DNA of 32,329 nucleotides from Myxococcales bacterium (GCA_031262165.1 JAISIF010000113.1:1-32329), one strand, 5' to 3'; positions 7,911 through 15,719 are shown, counted from the first letter of the stretch. Translations and numbers: made by a program. The notes: a model not told the origin generated them from the sequence alone.

Positions 7911-7949
7911 GACGAATTCACCAACACATTCGGGGTGCGAGGGAAAACA

Positions 7950-8507
7950 ATGGCATCCAGTGAGATCAAGATCGGCGGCCTCGGTGGCCAGGGCGTGATC
8001 ATGGCGGGGATGATCCTGGGCAAGGCCGCCTCGCTCCACGACGAGAAGTTCGCCACCCTCATCCAGGCGTTTGGCCCAGAGGCGCGCGGCGCGGCCTGCT
8101 CCGCCCAAGTGCTCATCGACGATGACCCCATCCTCTATCCCTACGTGGTCTCGCCCCAATTCCTGGTGACGCTCTCGCAGGACGCCTTTCGCCAGTTCGC
8201 GCCCGAGCTGCGGGAGGGCGGCGTGCTCATGTTCGACGAGGACATGGTGACGCTCGGCAAGCTGCCTCCTTCGATTCGGACCTATGGCCTGCCCGCCATG
8301 CGCTTGGCCGAGAGCCTGGGCCGCAAACAGGTCCTCAACCTGATCGTCGTCGGCTTTTTCACGGCCATCACGGGCCTCGTGTCCGAAGCGGCCGCGCGCG
8401 CGGCCATCCGCGACACGGTCCCGCCGAGCACGATTGCCTTGAACCTGCACGCCTTCGAAGTGGGCTTTGCCCAGGGCAAATCGCGCCTCGCGGATAAAAC
8501 CAATTGA
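7950..8507 (+). CDS. korC: 2-oxoacid:ferredoxin oxidoreductase, gamma subunit
   Basis: The gamma domain closes the substrate/CoA channel of the complex. The 185-residue protein begins MASSEIKIGGLGGQGVIMAG, the usual gamma-subunit start, and includes AFGPEARGAACSAQVLID, another family hallmark. ATG 7950 is preferred over GTG 7935 because gaggg lies 8 bp upstream and the N-terminus then matches the family. It completes the D-A-B-C set, although the inverted-repeat element separates it from korB. Confidence 0.92.
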   Translation: MASSEIKIGGLGGQGVIMAGMILGKAASLHDEKFATLIQAFGPEARGAACSAQVLIDDDPILYPYVVSPQFLVTLSQDAFRQFAPELREGGVLMFDEDMVTLGKLPPSIRTYGLPAMRLAESLGRKQVLNLIVVGFFTAITGLVSEAAARAAIRDTVPPSTIALNLHAFEVGFAQGKSRLADKTN

Positions 8508-8648
8508 TGCAGCGTCGAGTCTCTCTCATTCAGCGACACACCGTCCTCGAGAGCGAAGCGAGCCAGGGTGTTTTCTGAGTTTGATCGACGAGGGCTTGCT
8601 TCGTCAGATCGCTCCTCGTCAGGGCGATTGATGGCTGAATGATTGTTT

Positions 8649-8680
8649 TGGGCCTCGTCATGAGGCGGCCCTCGTTCTGT
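8649..8680 (+). terminator. Possible terminator after korC
   Basis: gcctc-gtcat-gaggc (8652-8666) with alternative gggcc/ggccc pairing, followed by an interrupted T-rich run (tcgttctgttttt). Weak, and about 145 bp past the korC stop. The 8508-8648 interval shows nothing else. Confidence 0.3.
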
Positions 8681-8687
8681 TTTTGGT

Positions 8688-8784
8688 TTCGTCGGTCGCT
8701 TCCGTCTGGAAGCTCTCGCCGCGCGCCTCGTCTGGCTTTCCCCGTCCTTCGCGTTGCAAAGGTCCTCATCGAGGGAGAAGGCCT
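8688..8784. repeat. Family-1 hairpin repeat, partial copy B
   Basis: Matches the right two thirds of copy C, from ttcgtcggtcgcttccgtct through tcctcatcgaggga. It includes the apical hairpin gcttcc-gtct-ggaagc but lacks the left end. It lies in direct tandem with copy C, suggesting an unequal duplication. Confidence 0.75.
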
Positions 8785-8785
8785 A

Positions 8786-8943
8786 AGGACGTATCCCTCA
8801 ATTATCCCGTCGCCCCGCTTGTCCGTGAAATGCCAGCCTTCGTTGCTTCGTTGGTCGCTTCCGTCTGGAAGCTCCCGCCGCGCGCCTCGTCTGGCATTCC
8901 GCGTCCTTCGCGTTGCAAAGGTCCTCATCGAGGGATGAGTCCT
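8786..8943. repeat. Family-1 hairpin repeat, copy C (158 bp)
   Basis: Left end aggacgtatccctcaatta, right end cgagggatgagtcct. The inner stem aatgccag (8829-8836) pairs with ctggcatt (8891-8898), and the apical hairpin is gcttcc-gtct-ggaagc (8857-8872). It sits about 45 bp before the RND transporter start. Confidence 0.85.
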
Positions 8944-8989
8944 AAGAGCCGCCGCTTTTCACGCCGCCACCACTTGGAACCGAACACTC

Positions 8990-11908
8990 ATGCTTTCGAA
9001 GCTGTTGTTTGCCCTGTATCGCCTCGCGCTCGTGCATCGCCGGAAGGTCTATGTCGCGCTGGCGCTCCTCGCCCCCCTCGCAGGACTCTTCGCCTTCACC
9101 CGGTTGCACATCTCGACCTCGCAGAAAGCGCTCCTGCCGCCCGATCACCCAGTGCAGCAGGAGTATCAGGCGTTCGTGGAGCAGTTCGGTGCCGTGGACG
9201 CGCTCATCGCGGTCGTCCACGGGGACGATCCCGAGGCGCTGAGGCCAGTCGCCGACGCGCTGGCCGCTGAGCTCAAGAGCGAGCGGACGTGGGTTCAGAA
9301 CGTCTTTCACAAGGTCGATCTGGGCCTGATGGCCGATCACGCGCCCTACTTCGTCCCGCTCGACACGCTGAAGCGCCTTCGTCAGCAGCTCGAGGCAAAC
9401 GCCGATCGACTGAAGCTCCTCGATGGCCAGACCTCCCTCGACGAGGTGCTCGCCACGTTCGACGCGCTCCTAAGCCAGGTCGAGGCGTCCGAAGGATCGG
9501 CAGGCGGTAGTCTGCCCGCGCCAGAGCAGCTCGTGCCCGCGATCGACGCGCTGACCGGGTTCTTCAAAGAGTGGCGCGCGTTTCTGGACGATCCGAATCA
9601 GACCCTGCCCGATCCGATCGACGCCGCGATGCGGAAGAATGGCGCGAACCACCCCATGGCAGGCCACGGCGGCTACCTGGCCTCGCGCGATGGCCGGATG
9701 CTCTTTCTGTTCGTCCAGCCCACGGATTCGAGTGACGAGTCGGCCTTTCTCGCCCCCTTCCTCGCGGCCATGCAGGCGGCGGCCGATCGCACGCTCTCCG
9801 CGCTTCCCGATGAGCTTCGCTCGAAGGTCCAGATCGGGTTCACGGGCGCGCCCGCGCACGTCCACACAGAGGCGACGACCGTGTTCAGCGACGTGGCAAA
9901 CGGCGTCGCGGGCGCCGTGGTCCTGATCATCGTCATCATCTTCGCGGGCTTCAGGACAGTGCGAAAGACGGTCTTCAGCTTTGTCCCGCTCGTCTGCGGG
10001 ATGCTCCTCGCGCTCGGTGTCATCGCGCTCGTGGTCGGCCGCCTGAACCTCATCAGCGCCGCCTTCTTTGCCGTGATGTTTGGGATGGGCATCGACTTCA
10101 GCGTCTATCTGATCCGGCGCACGGAAGAGGAGCTGGGCAATGGCCTGTCGATCGAGGAGGCCGTGCGTATCGCTGTCACCAAGTCGGGACGCGGCGTGCT
10201 GTTCGGTGGGCTCACGACCGTGGCCGCGTTTTTGGGCACCTCTTTCACAGACTTCTCGGGATTCTCTGAACTGGGCATCACGGCTGGCATCGGCGTGTTC
10301 GTCTGCCTCGCGTCCGTGTTCGTGCTCACGCCAGCCCTGATGCTCTCCTTCGGCCTCGAACCCGCGCGCACGGACCTGAAGCGCGTCGAGCAAAAGTTCG
10401 CTTCGAGCACGAGCCGCCGCAGGCTGTGGGCAACGGGCATCGCCTTCGCGATCGCCACCATCGTCTGCCTGCTCCAGATCCCATCGATCCGCTTCGACTA
10501 CGACGCGCTCAAGCTGCTGCCCACGGGCAGCGACTCGACCGTGCTCCAGATCCGGATGCAGGCCGAGAGCGACATGTCTGCCAACTCGGCCGTGGTGATG
10601 GCCGACAGCCTCCCTGCGCTGCGCCGCATCGTGGGGGAGCTCACGAAGAGCCCAGAGGTCTCGCGCGTCGAGTCGATCGCGGATCTGCTCCCAGACAGCC
10701 AAGCCGAGAAGCAGGCCGAACTCGCGCAGATCCGAGCGACGCTGATGGCGAATTCCGAGCGGCTGAAGAATGAAATCGCAGGAGCCGCCCCCCGGAGCCG
10801 CCCTGTGAAGACGCCCGATGGGCAGGCACAGGGGCCTGTCCCTACGGCTCAAGCCAGGCACATCAATGAAAATGGAGGGGCGACGCAGGCGGCGCCCGGA
10901 CGGCAGACCGCCCTGATCGCCCACCTCGAATCCCTCACCGAGAAGCTCGAGACAGCGCAGGAGCAGGCGTTCTCCGGTGGCCTGGCCTCCATCGCCGCTG
11001 CACTCGATGGGACGCTGACCGCGGTGACGTCATTGAGAGAGGCGCTGCGCTCGTCACCAGGAGCCCTCGCAGGGACAGACGCCTTTGAGCGCGCCGTGCT
11101 CGAAGCGCGCGATCGGATCTTCGAGCAAATCGCCACATGGGCGAACGCCACTCCCATGGCCGAGGACAAGCTCGCGCCCGAGCTGCGCGCGCGTTTCAAG
11201 AGCGCCCAGGGCAACTACGTGGCCTACGTGTTCCCGACCTCGTCCGTCTGGGACGTGGACGCGCTCGATCGCTTCATTGGCGCGCTGCGCGCCGTGACGC
11301 CGACCGTCACTGGCTTTGCCGCCACGCATCAGGTCTTCTCGCGCATGGTCGTGAGCGGGTTCTACGAGTCGATGGCCTTCGCATTCCTGGCGCTGCTCGC
11401 GATGCTCTTCATCGATCTGCGGCGGCCCAAGGCCGTGATGTTTGCCACCGTGCCACTCGTGTTCGCCTTTGCGCTGATGCAGGGCGTGCTGCGACTCTTT
11501 GGCATCGACTACAACTACGCGAGCGTGGCGGCCTACCCAGTCCTGCTCGGCTATGCCTCGGACTTTGGCCTGAACATCGTCCACCGCTGGCAGGAGCGCC
11601 CCAAGGTGACGGCCTTCGTGTCCGTGATGACCGTGGGCAAGGGCGTGATGCTCTCGGCGACCACGTCTGTCGCGGCGCTCGTGAGCATCGTGTTCGCGCG
11701 CCACAAGGGCGTCAGTGACTTTGGCTTGGTGCTGCTCGTCGGCATCAGCATGAGCTTCGTGACGGCCGTGATTGTCCTGCCCACCATCATCGACCTCGTG
11801 ATCTCTCCCAAAGGTGATTCGAATGATCCCGTTCTCCCATCGAAATCGAAGGACGTTCCACTTGCCGCTGACGTTGGCGGCGATGCTCCTCGCCACGCTT
11901 CCATTTGA
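8990..11908 (+). CDS. RND/MMPL-superfamily inner-membrane exporter
   Basis: A 972-residue protein with duplicated RND architecture: TM1 near residues 19-37, a large periplasmic loop to about 300, five helices to about 455, TM7 near 477-495, a second large loop to about 790, then five more helices. The TM4-equivalent motif GMGIDFSVYLIRR (near 366) and its repeat GYASDFGLNIVHRW (near 855) each carry an Asp typical of proton-coupled RND transporters, so it should be proton-driven. Members often move lipids or hydrophobic compounds (HpnN/MmpL type); the substrate is unknown. Residues about 600-645 form a low-complexity linker encoded by repeat-like DNA. The 3' end overlaps the next gene by 86 nt. 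The Shine-Dalgarno is weak. Confidence 0.88.
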   Translation: MLSKLLFALYRLALVHRRKVYVALALLAPLAGLFAFTRLHISTSQKALLPPDHPVQQEYQAFVEQFGAVDALIAVVHGDDPEALRPVADALAAELKSERTWVQNVFHKVDLGLMADHAPYFVPLDTLKRLRQQLEANADRLKLLDGQTSLDEVLATFDALLSQVEASEGSAGGSLPAPEQLVPAIDALTGFFKEWRAFLDDPNQTLPDPIDAAMRKNGANHPMAGHGGYLASRDGRMLFLFVQPTDSSDESAFLAPFLAAMQAAADRTLSALPDELRSKVQIGFTGAPAHVHTEATTVFSDVANGVAGAVVLIIVIIFAGFRTVRKTVFSFVPLVCGMLLALGVIALVVGRLNLISAAFFAVMFGMGIDFSVYLIRRTEEELGNGLSIEEAVRIAVTKSGRGVLFGGLTTVAAFLGTSFTDFSGFSELGITAGIGVFVCLASVFVLTPALMLSFGLEPARTDLKRVEQKFASSTSRRRLWATGIAFAIATIVCLLQIPSIRFDYDALKLLPTGSDSTVLQIRMQAESDMSANSAVVMADSLPALRRIVGELTKSPEVSRVESIADLLPDSQAEKQAELAQIRATLMANSERLKNEIAGAAPRSRPVKTPDGQAQGPVPTAQARHINENGGATQAAPGRQTALIAHLESLTEKLETAQEQAFSGGLASIAAALDGTLTAVTSLREALRSSPGALAGTDAFERAVLEARDRIFEQIATWANATPMAEDKLAPELRARFKSAQGNYVAYVFPTSSVWDVDALDRFIGALRAVTPTVTGFAATHQVFSRMVVSGFYESMAFAFLALLAMLFIDLRRPKAVMFATVPLVFAFALMQGVLRLFGIDYNYASVAAYPVLLGYASDFGLNIVHRWQERPKVTAFVSVMTVGKGVMLSATTSVAALVSIVFARHKGVSDFGLVLLVGISMSFVTAVIVLPTIIDLVISPKGDSNDPVLPSKSKDVPLAADVGGDAPRHASI
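10818..10906. repeat. Repeat-like palindromic arms inside the RND transporter gene
   Basis: gggcaggcacaggggcctgt continuing ccctacgg forms one arm (an 8-bp stem with one wobble pair), and ggggcgacgcaggcggcgcc another, separated by about 35 bp. The arm style, and the ccctacgg ending of the first arm, match the intergenic family-2 arms at 12991-13004 and 27144-27168. It is read in frame as a Gly/Pro/Ala/Gln linker between two helical segments of the second periplasmic loop. This looks like a tolerated in-frame insertion; the boundaries are approximate. Confidence 0.45.
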
Positions 11909-12701
11909 TCCAGCGCTGGCCGCGGACGAGCCACCCATTGGCCTCGTGATCGTGACGCCGCCCGGGATCGAGCTCGGCAAGGACGGCGCGCGTTACGTCG
12001 ATGAGTTGGTCACGCTCGTGTCCAAGTCCATGGGCCTCGGCCCTGGCGAGCTCGTGGGTTTCGCGTTCAGCGATCCTTCGGCGGCAGCGCAGAAGATCGC
12101 GTCGATGCCCGACGGCTTCGTGCTCGGATCGCTCGGCTTTTTCACGGCACACCGCACTGCGCTCGGGTTGAGGCCGCTGCTCGCCATCGAGCGCGCGGAC
12201 GCCGAGCCAGAGAGCTACCGCGTCGTCGTGAAGAAGGGCCGATTCGAGACGCTGGCCTCGCTCGCTGGCAAGCGCCTCGCGGGAAGCCCGCTCTACGAGG
12301 CGCCGCGCTTCATCGATGTGGCTGCCTTCGACGGTGCGCTCACGGCAGCGACGCACTTCGTTCTGAAGCCCACGACGCGCCCCTTGCGCGAGGTGCGCGG
12401 GCTCGCCTCGGACAAGGTGGACGCGGTGCTGCTCGACGCTGCCCAGTTCGCGAGCCTCAAGGCCTTGCCGCTCTTCGAATCACTGGCTGTGGTGCACACG
12501 TCCCAGCCGATTCCCTCGCTGGGTCTGATGGCGCGCGATAGCGAGCGCTCCAAAGCGCTCGGCCCCAAGATGATCGAGGCTGCCCAGGCGCTGTGCGCGC
12601 ATGGCGAGGGGCAATCACTCTGTAAGAGCTTTGGGATCGCCGGGTTCGACAAGGTGGACCAGGCCGCGATCGATGGCTTCGTGAAGAAGCTGGAGCAGTG
12701 A
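11823..12701 (+). CDS. PhnD-like periplasmic substrate-binding protein
   Basis: A 292-residue exported protein. A basic start and hydrophobic core (LPLTLAAMLLATL) lead to a cleavage site near ALA-ADEP. The mature part resembles the phosphate/phosphonate-binding PhnD family: a two-lobed fold with SLAGKRLAGSPLYEAPRFID in the hinge region, DAVLLDAAQFASL, and IPSLGLMARDSE. ATG 11823 is preferred over GTG 11814 because aaaggtga precedes it. There are no ABC permease or ATPase genes nearby; instead it overlaps the RND exporter by 86 nt and is probably co-translated, so it may bind or present the exporter's substrate. Homology is recognised by pattern, and the ligand is unknown. Confidence 0.75.
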   Translation: MIPFSHRNRRTFHLPLTLAAMLLATLPFDPALAADEPPIGLVIVTPPGIELGKDGARYVDELVTLVSKSMGLGPGELVGFAFSDPSAAAQKIASMPDGFVLGSLGFFTAHRTALGLRPLLAIERADAEPESYRVVVKKGRFETLASLAGKRLAGSPLYEAPRFIDVAAFDGALTAATHFVLKPTTRPLREVRGLASDKVDAVLLDAAQFASLKALPLFESLAVVHTSQPIPSLGLMARDSERSKALGPKMIEAAQALCAHGEGQSLCKSFGIAGFDKVDQAAIDGFVKKLEQ

Positions 12702-12868
12702 GAGGCGGCCAGCTCTGTCTTCGAAACATTGGGCTCAGTGACGCCTTCTTCCTCACCGACGTCGTTGGCCTCGCCGAGCAGTTCGAGGAAGCGCCGCTCG
12801 AGGCCGTGTTCATCAATTGTTTTAGAGTCTTGTCTTCAAATCATTCACTTAGAGCGATTCGTCATTAG
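12698..12868 (+). CDS. Short ORF overlapping the binding-protein stop (GTGA); probably truncated gene
   Basis: GTG at 12698 overlaps the preceding TGA, with ggag just upstream. The 56-codon frame reads smoothly (RNIGLSDAFFLTDVVGLAEQ, then FEEAPLEAVFI) with G/C-ending codons up to about 12815. Codons then turn A/T-rich and the frame stops. This looks like the coding N-terminus of a third gene in the exporter operon whose remainder has been lost or replaced. I do not recognise the family. It is missing from the ORF track because of its length. Confidence 0.4.
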   Translation: MRGGQLCLRNIGLSDAFFLTDVVGLAEQFEEAPLEAVFINCFRVLSSNHSLRAIRH

Positions 12869-12915
12869 GTGGGCTGTTCTTGGTTGGCAGCCAATCATGA
12901 CGAGATGATTTGTTT

Positions 12916-12946
12916 TAATAGAAAAGCCCCCGGCTTTGCCGGGGGG
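12916..12946 (-). terminator. Terminator of the Cys-rich lipoprotein gene
   Basis: An 8-bp GC stem cccccggc-ttt-gccggggg (12927-12945). Read on the minus strand it is followed by cttttctatta, a broken U-tract. It lies about 130 nt past the stop of the minus-strand gene. On the plus strand there is no T-run. Confidence 0.65.
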
Positions 12947-12977
12947 TCATTACTTCATTGCCAATATATAAACCGCA

Positions 12978-13005
12978 AGGACGTCCGAATGGACGCCCCT
13001 ACGGA
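12978..13005. repeat. Lone family-2-like arm
   Basis: cgtcc-gaat-ggacg hairpin followed by cccctacgg, the same ending as the arms at 27144-27168 and 10840-10847. There is no partner arm; it abuts the partial family-1 copy D. Confidence 0.35.
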
Positions 13006-13026
13006 TGGTCGAACAGGTCTATTGCT

Positions 13027-13079
13027 GACATTCCCCGTCCTTCGCGGTGCAAAGGTCCTCATTGAGGGATAAGTCCTTA
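13027..13079. repeat. Family-1 hairpin repeat, partial copy D (right third)
   Basis: gacattccccgtccttcgcg followed by gtgcaaaggtcctcattgag and ggataagtcctta matches the right end of copy A closely. Its last bases overlap the TAA stop of the minus-strand lipoprotein gene (13077-13079), so the element may supply that gene's stop codon. Confidence 0.75.
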
Positions 13080-14606
13080 TAGTCGAACAGGCGGATCGAA
13101 TTCGACGGCGAGCCTTGGCGCAAATTGAATTCCGCGATCGTCAGGGTCATAGCCAGTGACGCTTCGATGACCTTTGTATTCAGCCGTATCCTCGTTGTCG
13201 TTGGCGACATTGACGAAGAAAAAGGTCATGGCATTGCCTGAATTCCACTCTGGAAGCTCGATGACCTCTTGCACCAATGCCTTCAGATCTTTCGGGACTT
13301 GGTATTCGATGTTTCGATTCCAGCAATCGAGCTCACGCAGCGCGCAATAGGATTCACCATAGAGTTCGCCATTGCAGTTATCGATGCACCGGACAATCCA
13401 ATCCTTGATCGATGCCGATGTCTTCGATCTTTGATCTGGCCTGTCGGATTCATAATTCGAAAAATTGAAGGGCATCGAATTGCCCGTCTTTTCCGCATAG
13501 ATGTTTTGTCTGAGCCGCTTGTTCGAATCGACCTCATTGTGTGGATACCAATAGATATACGCGGAGGTAATCGTTGCCCCGCGTGGAATTCGGACATTGG
13601 CAAATCGCAGCGCCGTATGAATCGACGTGTATTGCGAAGAGTCCATCATCTGTCTTCCCAGGCTGAAGGTGGCGCGGCCATTCAGCATCCAGTCGCTGGA
13701 GGTCATCAGATACGAGTAGGCCACGTCGTTCTGGCTCTGGACGCGCGCGTCGGTCGAAGTCTCGTCCTCTAGATCGACGCAGATGTTCGCGAGGCAGGTG
13801 AGTCCTAAGGCGCAGTCGCCCGCCACGAGGCAGGCCTGAGTCTTGGCGCACTTGGTCGCGCAGCTGCCGCCACAGTCGATGTCGGTCTCGTCCTGGTTGC
13901 GACGGCCATCTGTGCAGCTCTGAGGATGGCAGATGCCTTCGGTGCAGACCGCTGATTCGCAGTCGCCATCGTCACCGCACTTCTTGCCGAGCGCACATGG
14001 GTCACAGAAGAGCCCACCGCAGTCGATGTCGGTCTCGCCCAGGTCCTGCCGAGTGTTCGAGCAGCTGTGTGACTCGCACCAGCCAGAGGCGTTGCAGATG
14101 TTGCCCTGGCAGTCCGAAGCCGAGGCGCAGTGCTTCCCATCGATGCAGCGCGGGCATTGGTTTTCGCCGCCACAATCGACATCGGACTCGTTCTCGTCCT
14201 TCACGTGATTGGCGCACGAGGCCGCAGGCGCGACGCATTCTCCGTCATCGCCACAGACGCCGCTTTGGCAGTCGCTGTGGTTTTGGCACGACTGCTCAAT
14301 CGCACAGCGAGAAGGGCAGGTGCCGCCGCAGTCGATGTCGGTCTCGTCGCCGTCGAGTTTGTCATTGGTGCACGAGGGCAATTCGACCGTCGCGTCGTCG
14401 TCACCGCTTTCAGCCGCGTCCGTGTCTGGATCGTTGCCTTGGCCGACATCGTCCGCAGGGGAGTGCCCAACGTCTTCTGATGTCGTCGCGTCTGGAGTGT
14501 CGTTGTTGGACGACGAGTTGCCTTCGCCACAGGCGGCCAAGAGAAAGAGGCTCAGCAGCGCGAGGCAGAAGAAAAGGACGTTTTTCCGAAGTGTCGTGAG
14601 TGTCAT
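13077..14606 (-). CDS. Surface lipoprotein with four Cys-rich DETDIDCGG repeats and a beta-sandwich-like C-terminus
   Basis: 509 residues from the chosen start. A signal peptide with lipobox LLAAC (Cys26) precedes an Asp/Ser-rich linker. Four tandem Cys-rich modules of about 50 residues follow, each with a variant of DETDIDCGG (TDIDCGGTC, SDVDCGGENQC, TDIDCGGLFC, TDIDCGGSC) and further CxxDC..C pairs; these are probably disulfide-stabilised extracellular knots common in myxobacterial proteins. The last about 210 residues, with ALRFANVRIPRGATITSAYI, resemble DNRLRE/CBM96-type carbohydrate-binding beta-sandwiches (tentative). ATG 14606 is chosen over 14642 because aaggag precedes it. It may act in surface adhesion or prey/polysaccharide contact; this is inference. 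Confidence 0.8.
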   Translation of the reverse strand: MTLTTLRKNVLFFCLALLSLFLLAACGEGNSSSNNDTPDATTSEDVGHSPADDVGQGNDPDTDAAESGDDDATVELPSCTNDKLDGDETDIDCGGTCPSRCAIEQSCQNHSDCQSGVCGDDGECVAPAASCANHVKDENESDVDCGGENQCPRCIDGKHCASASDCQGNICNASGWCESHSCSNTRQDLGETDIDCGGLFCDPCALGKKCGDDGDCESAVCTEGICHPQSCTDGRRNQDETDIDCGGSCATKCAKTQACLVAGDCALGLTCLANICVDLEDETSTDARVQSQNDVAYSYLMTSSDWMLNGRATFSLGRQMMDSSQYTSIHTALRFANVRIPRGATITSAYIYWYPHNEVDSNKRLRQNIYAEKTGNSMPFNFSNYESDRPDQRSKTSASIKDWIVRCIDNCNGELYGESYCALRELDCWNRNIEYQVPKDLKALVQEVIELPEWNSGNAMTFFFVNVANDNEDTAEYKGHRSVTGYDPDDRGIQFAPRLAVEFDPPVRL

Positions 14607-14641
14607 GGCATCTGTCTCCTTCTTCCCCCTCGTGTGTTCCA

Positions 14642-15397
14642 TCAGTGCTCTGCCGAATCGACCTGTTCGCTGATGTCATTGAGTTCTTGAGCCAACAGCT
14701 CGGCGCGCGCCCTGGTCTGTTCTGGAATGCGCTCGTTCTCTCGTAAGGCCTGCGCTAGTCTGCGCGCTGACATCGCGAATTTGCGCAGCGCCAAGTCGAT
14801 GGTCTGGGCGGGCTTGGGTTCGGCAAAGCGTTCGGTCAGCTCGCGCGTGAGTTTGGGACTACTCGCCTCATCGCCCCACAGCCGCTCGCGCAGCGCCGCG
14901 TAATCCTCTTGGCCAAACTGCCCGCGCGATTCGGCGCCTGCCAGGACGCTGATCGCTTCGAAGGTCGGGAATCTGCTGGCAGTGGCGCATGGCATTCGAT
15001 CGCTTTGCTCGTCGACTCGATCGAGTTCATCGCCATCGGCATCCTCTCGAAGCAGGCGCTGTGGCACGCCCGCGATGGCTGGTTCGTGCCGCATCAGAAA
15101 TCCGTAAGAGGCCGTGAGCTTGAGCGCCGTCTTCTGGCGGATGTGCAGCTCCTTGGCGCAGTAGGCCTCGAAGCTCTCGAACCCCCAGTCGCGCCATGCC
15201 GCGCGATCGCGCACTTGAATGAGGACAGCGCCAAACTCGACCCAGGTGTTCTTGAAGCGCCGGGCTGCTGCCAGCGCTTCAGCCCTCAGACGCGCCTGGC
15301 CAAGGGATGCCGCAGACGATGAGGGTGAATGCGATGATGATGATGCGGATTCGGGTGAGGCGTCCAAATCGTCCAGGTCGTGTGCGTGCGCTCCCAT
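14642..15397 (-). CDS. Hypothetical protein with a plant-defence-unrelated 'SFEAYC' helical domain (DNA-binding-like)
   Basis: 251 residues from ATG 15397 (a GTG at 15490 would add 31). A His/Asp/Ser-rich N-terminus leads into a helical segment, FKNTWVEFGAVLIQVRDRAA then WGFESFEAYCAKELHIRQKT and ALKLTASYGFL. The W..G..SFEAYC.KEL.I...TA pattern is seen in phage- and ParB-like helical DNA-binding proteins, where the last helices act as an HTH, so a DNA-binding or chromosome-associated role is possible. The C-terminal third is a charged helix, probably coiled coil (RKFAMSARRLAQALRENERI). It lies 35 nt upstream of the Cys-rich lipoprotein gene and may share its transcript. No specific family was recognised. 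Confidence 0.65.
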   Translation of the reverse strand: MGAHAHDLDDLDASPESASSSSHSPSSSAASLGQARLRAEALAAARRFKNTWVEFGAVLIQVRDRAAWRDWGFESFEAYCAKELHIRQKTALKLTASYGFLMRHEPAIAGVPQRLLREDADGDELDRVDEQSDRMPCATASRFPTFEAISVLAGAESRGQFGQEDYAALRERLWGDEASSPKLTRELTERFAEPKPAQTIDLALRKFAMSARRLAQALRENERIPEQTRARAELLAQELNDISEQVDSAEH

Positions 15398-15560
15398 GCC
15401 GTCGTCGTGTCCTCGTGTGCGTGTCTGTGTTCGGTCGGGTGAAGGCAATGCCAAATGCCAAGGGCGCGGCTCTCTAGCCGAACGCGGCACGCCCTGACAC
15501 CTGAAAGAAGCCGGAGGAGAGGGAGGGCTGCAGGGCAGCCTTTGTTTTTCTGATGTTCTG

Positions 15561-15719
15561 AGGACTTATCCCTCGATGAGGACCGAGCAACGCGAAGGAG
15601 GGAGGAATGCCAGATGAGGCGCGAGGCTTTGAGCTTCCAGAGGGAAGTGAAGCGCGAAGCAACGAGGGCTGGCGTTTCACGGACCAGCGGGGTGACGGGA
15701 TAATCGAGGGATGCGTCCT
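15561..15719. repeat. Family-1 hairpin repeat, copy E (inverted orientation, 159 bp)
   Basis: Reverse-complement orientation relative to the other copies: it starts aggacttatccctcgatga and ends taatcgagggatgcgtcct. The apical hairpin reads cttcc-agag-ggaag. It sits between the HTH gene and the hypothetical gene, both minus-strand. The remaining flanks (15398-15560, 15720-15844) show no gene. Confidence 0.85.

Noticed and set aside
8639-8938. 99-aa and similar ORFs through repeat copies B and C
   Set aside because: They read through the hairpin repeats; the same peptide recurs wherever a repeat occurs, and the changes follow stem pairing.
9470-10924. 484-aa minus-strand ORF opposite the RND gene
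   Set aside because: Antisense shadow with typical charged low-complexity translation.
15524-15549. Plus-strand terminator-like hairpin (agggctgc-agg-gcagcct with T-rich tail)
   Set aside because: No plus-strand gene lies upstream for it to terminate; it could be chance or act on antisense transcripts.
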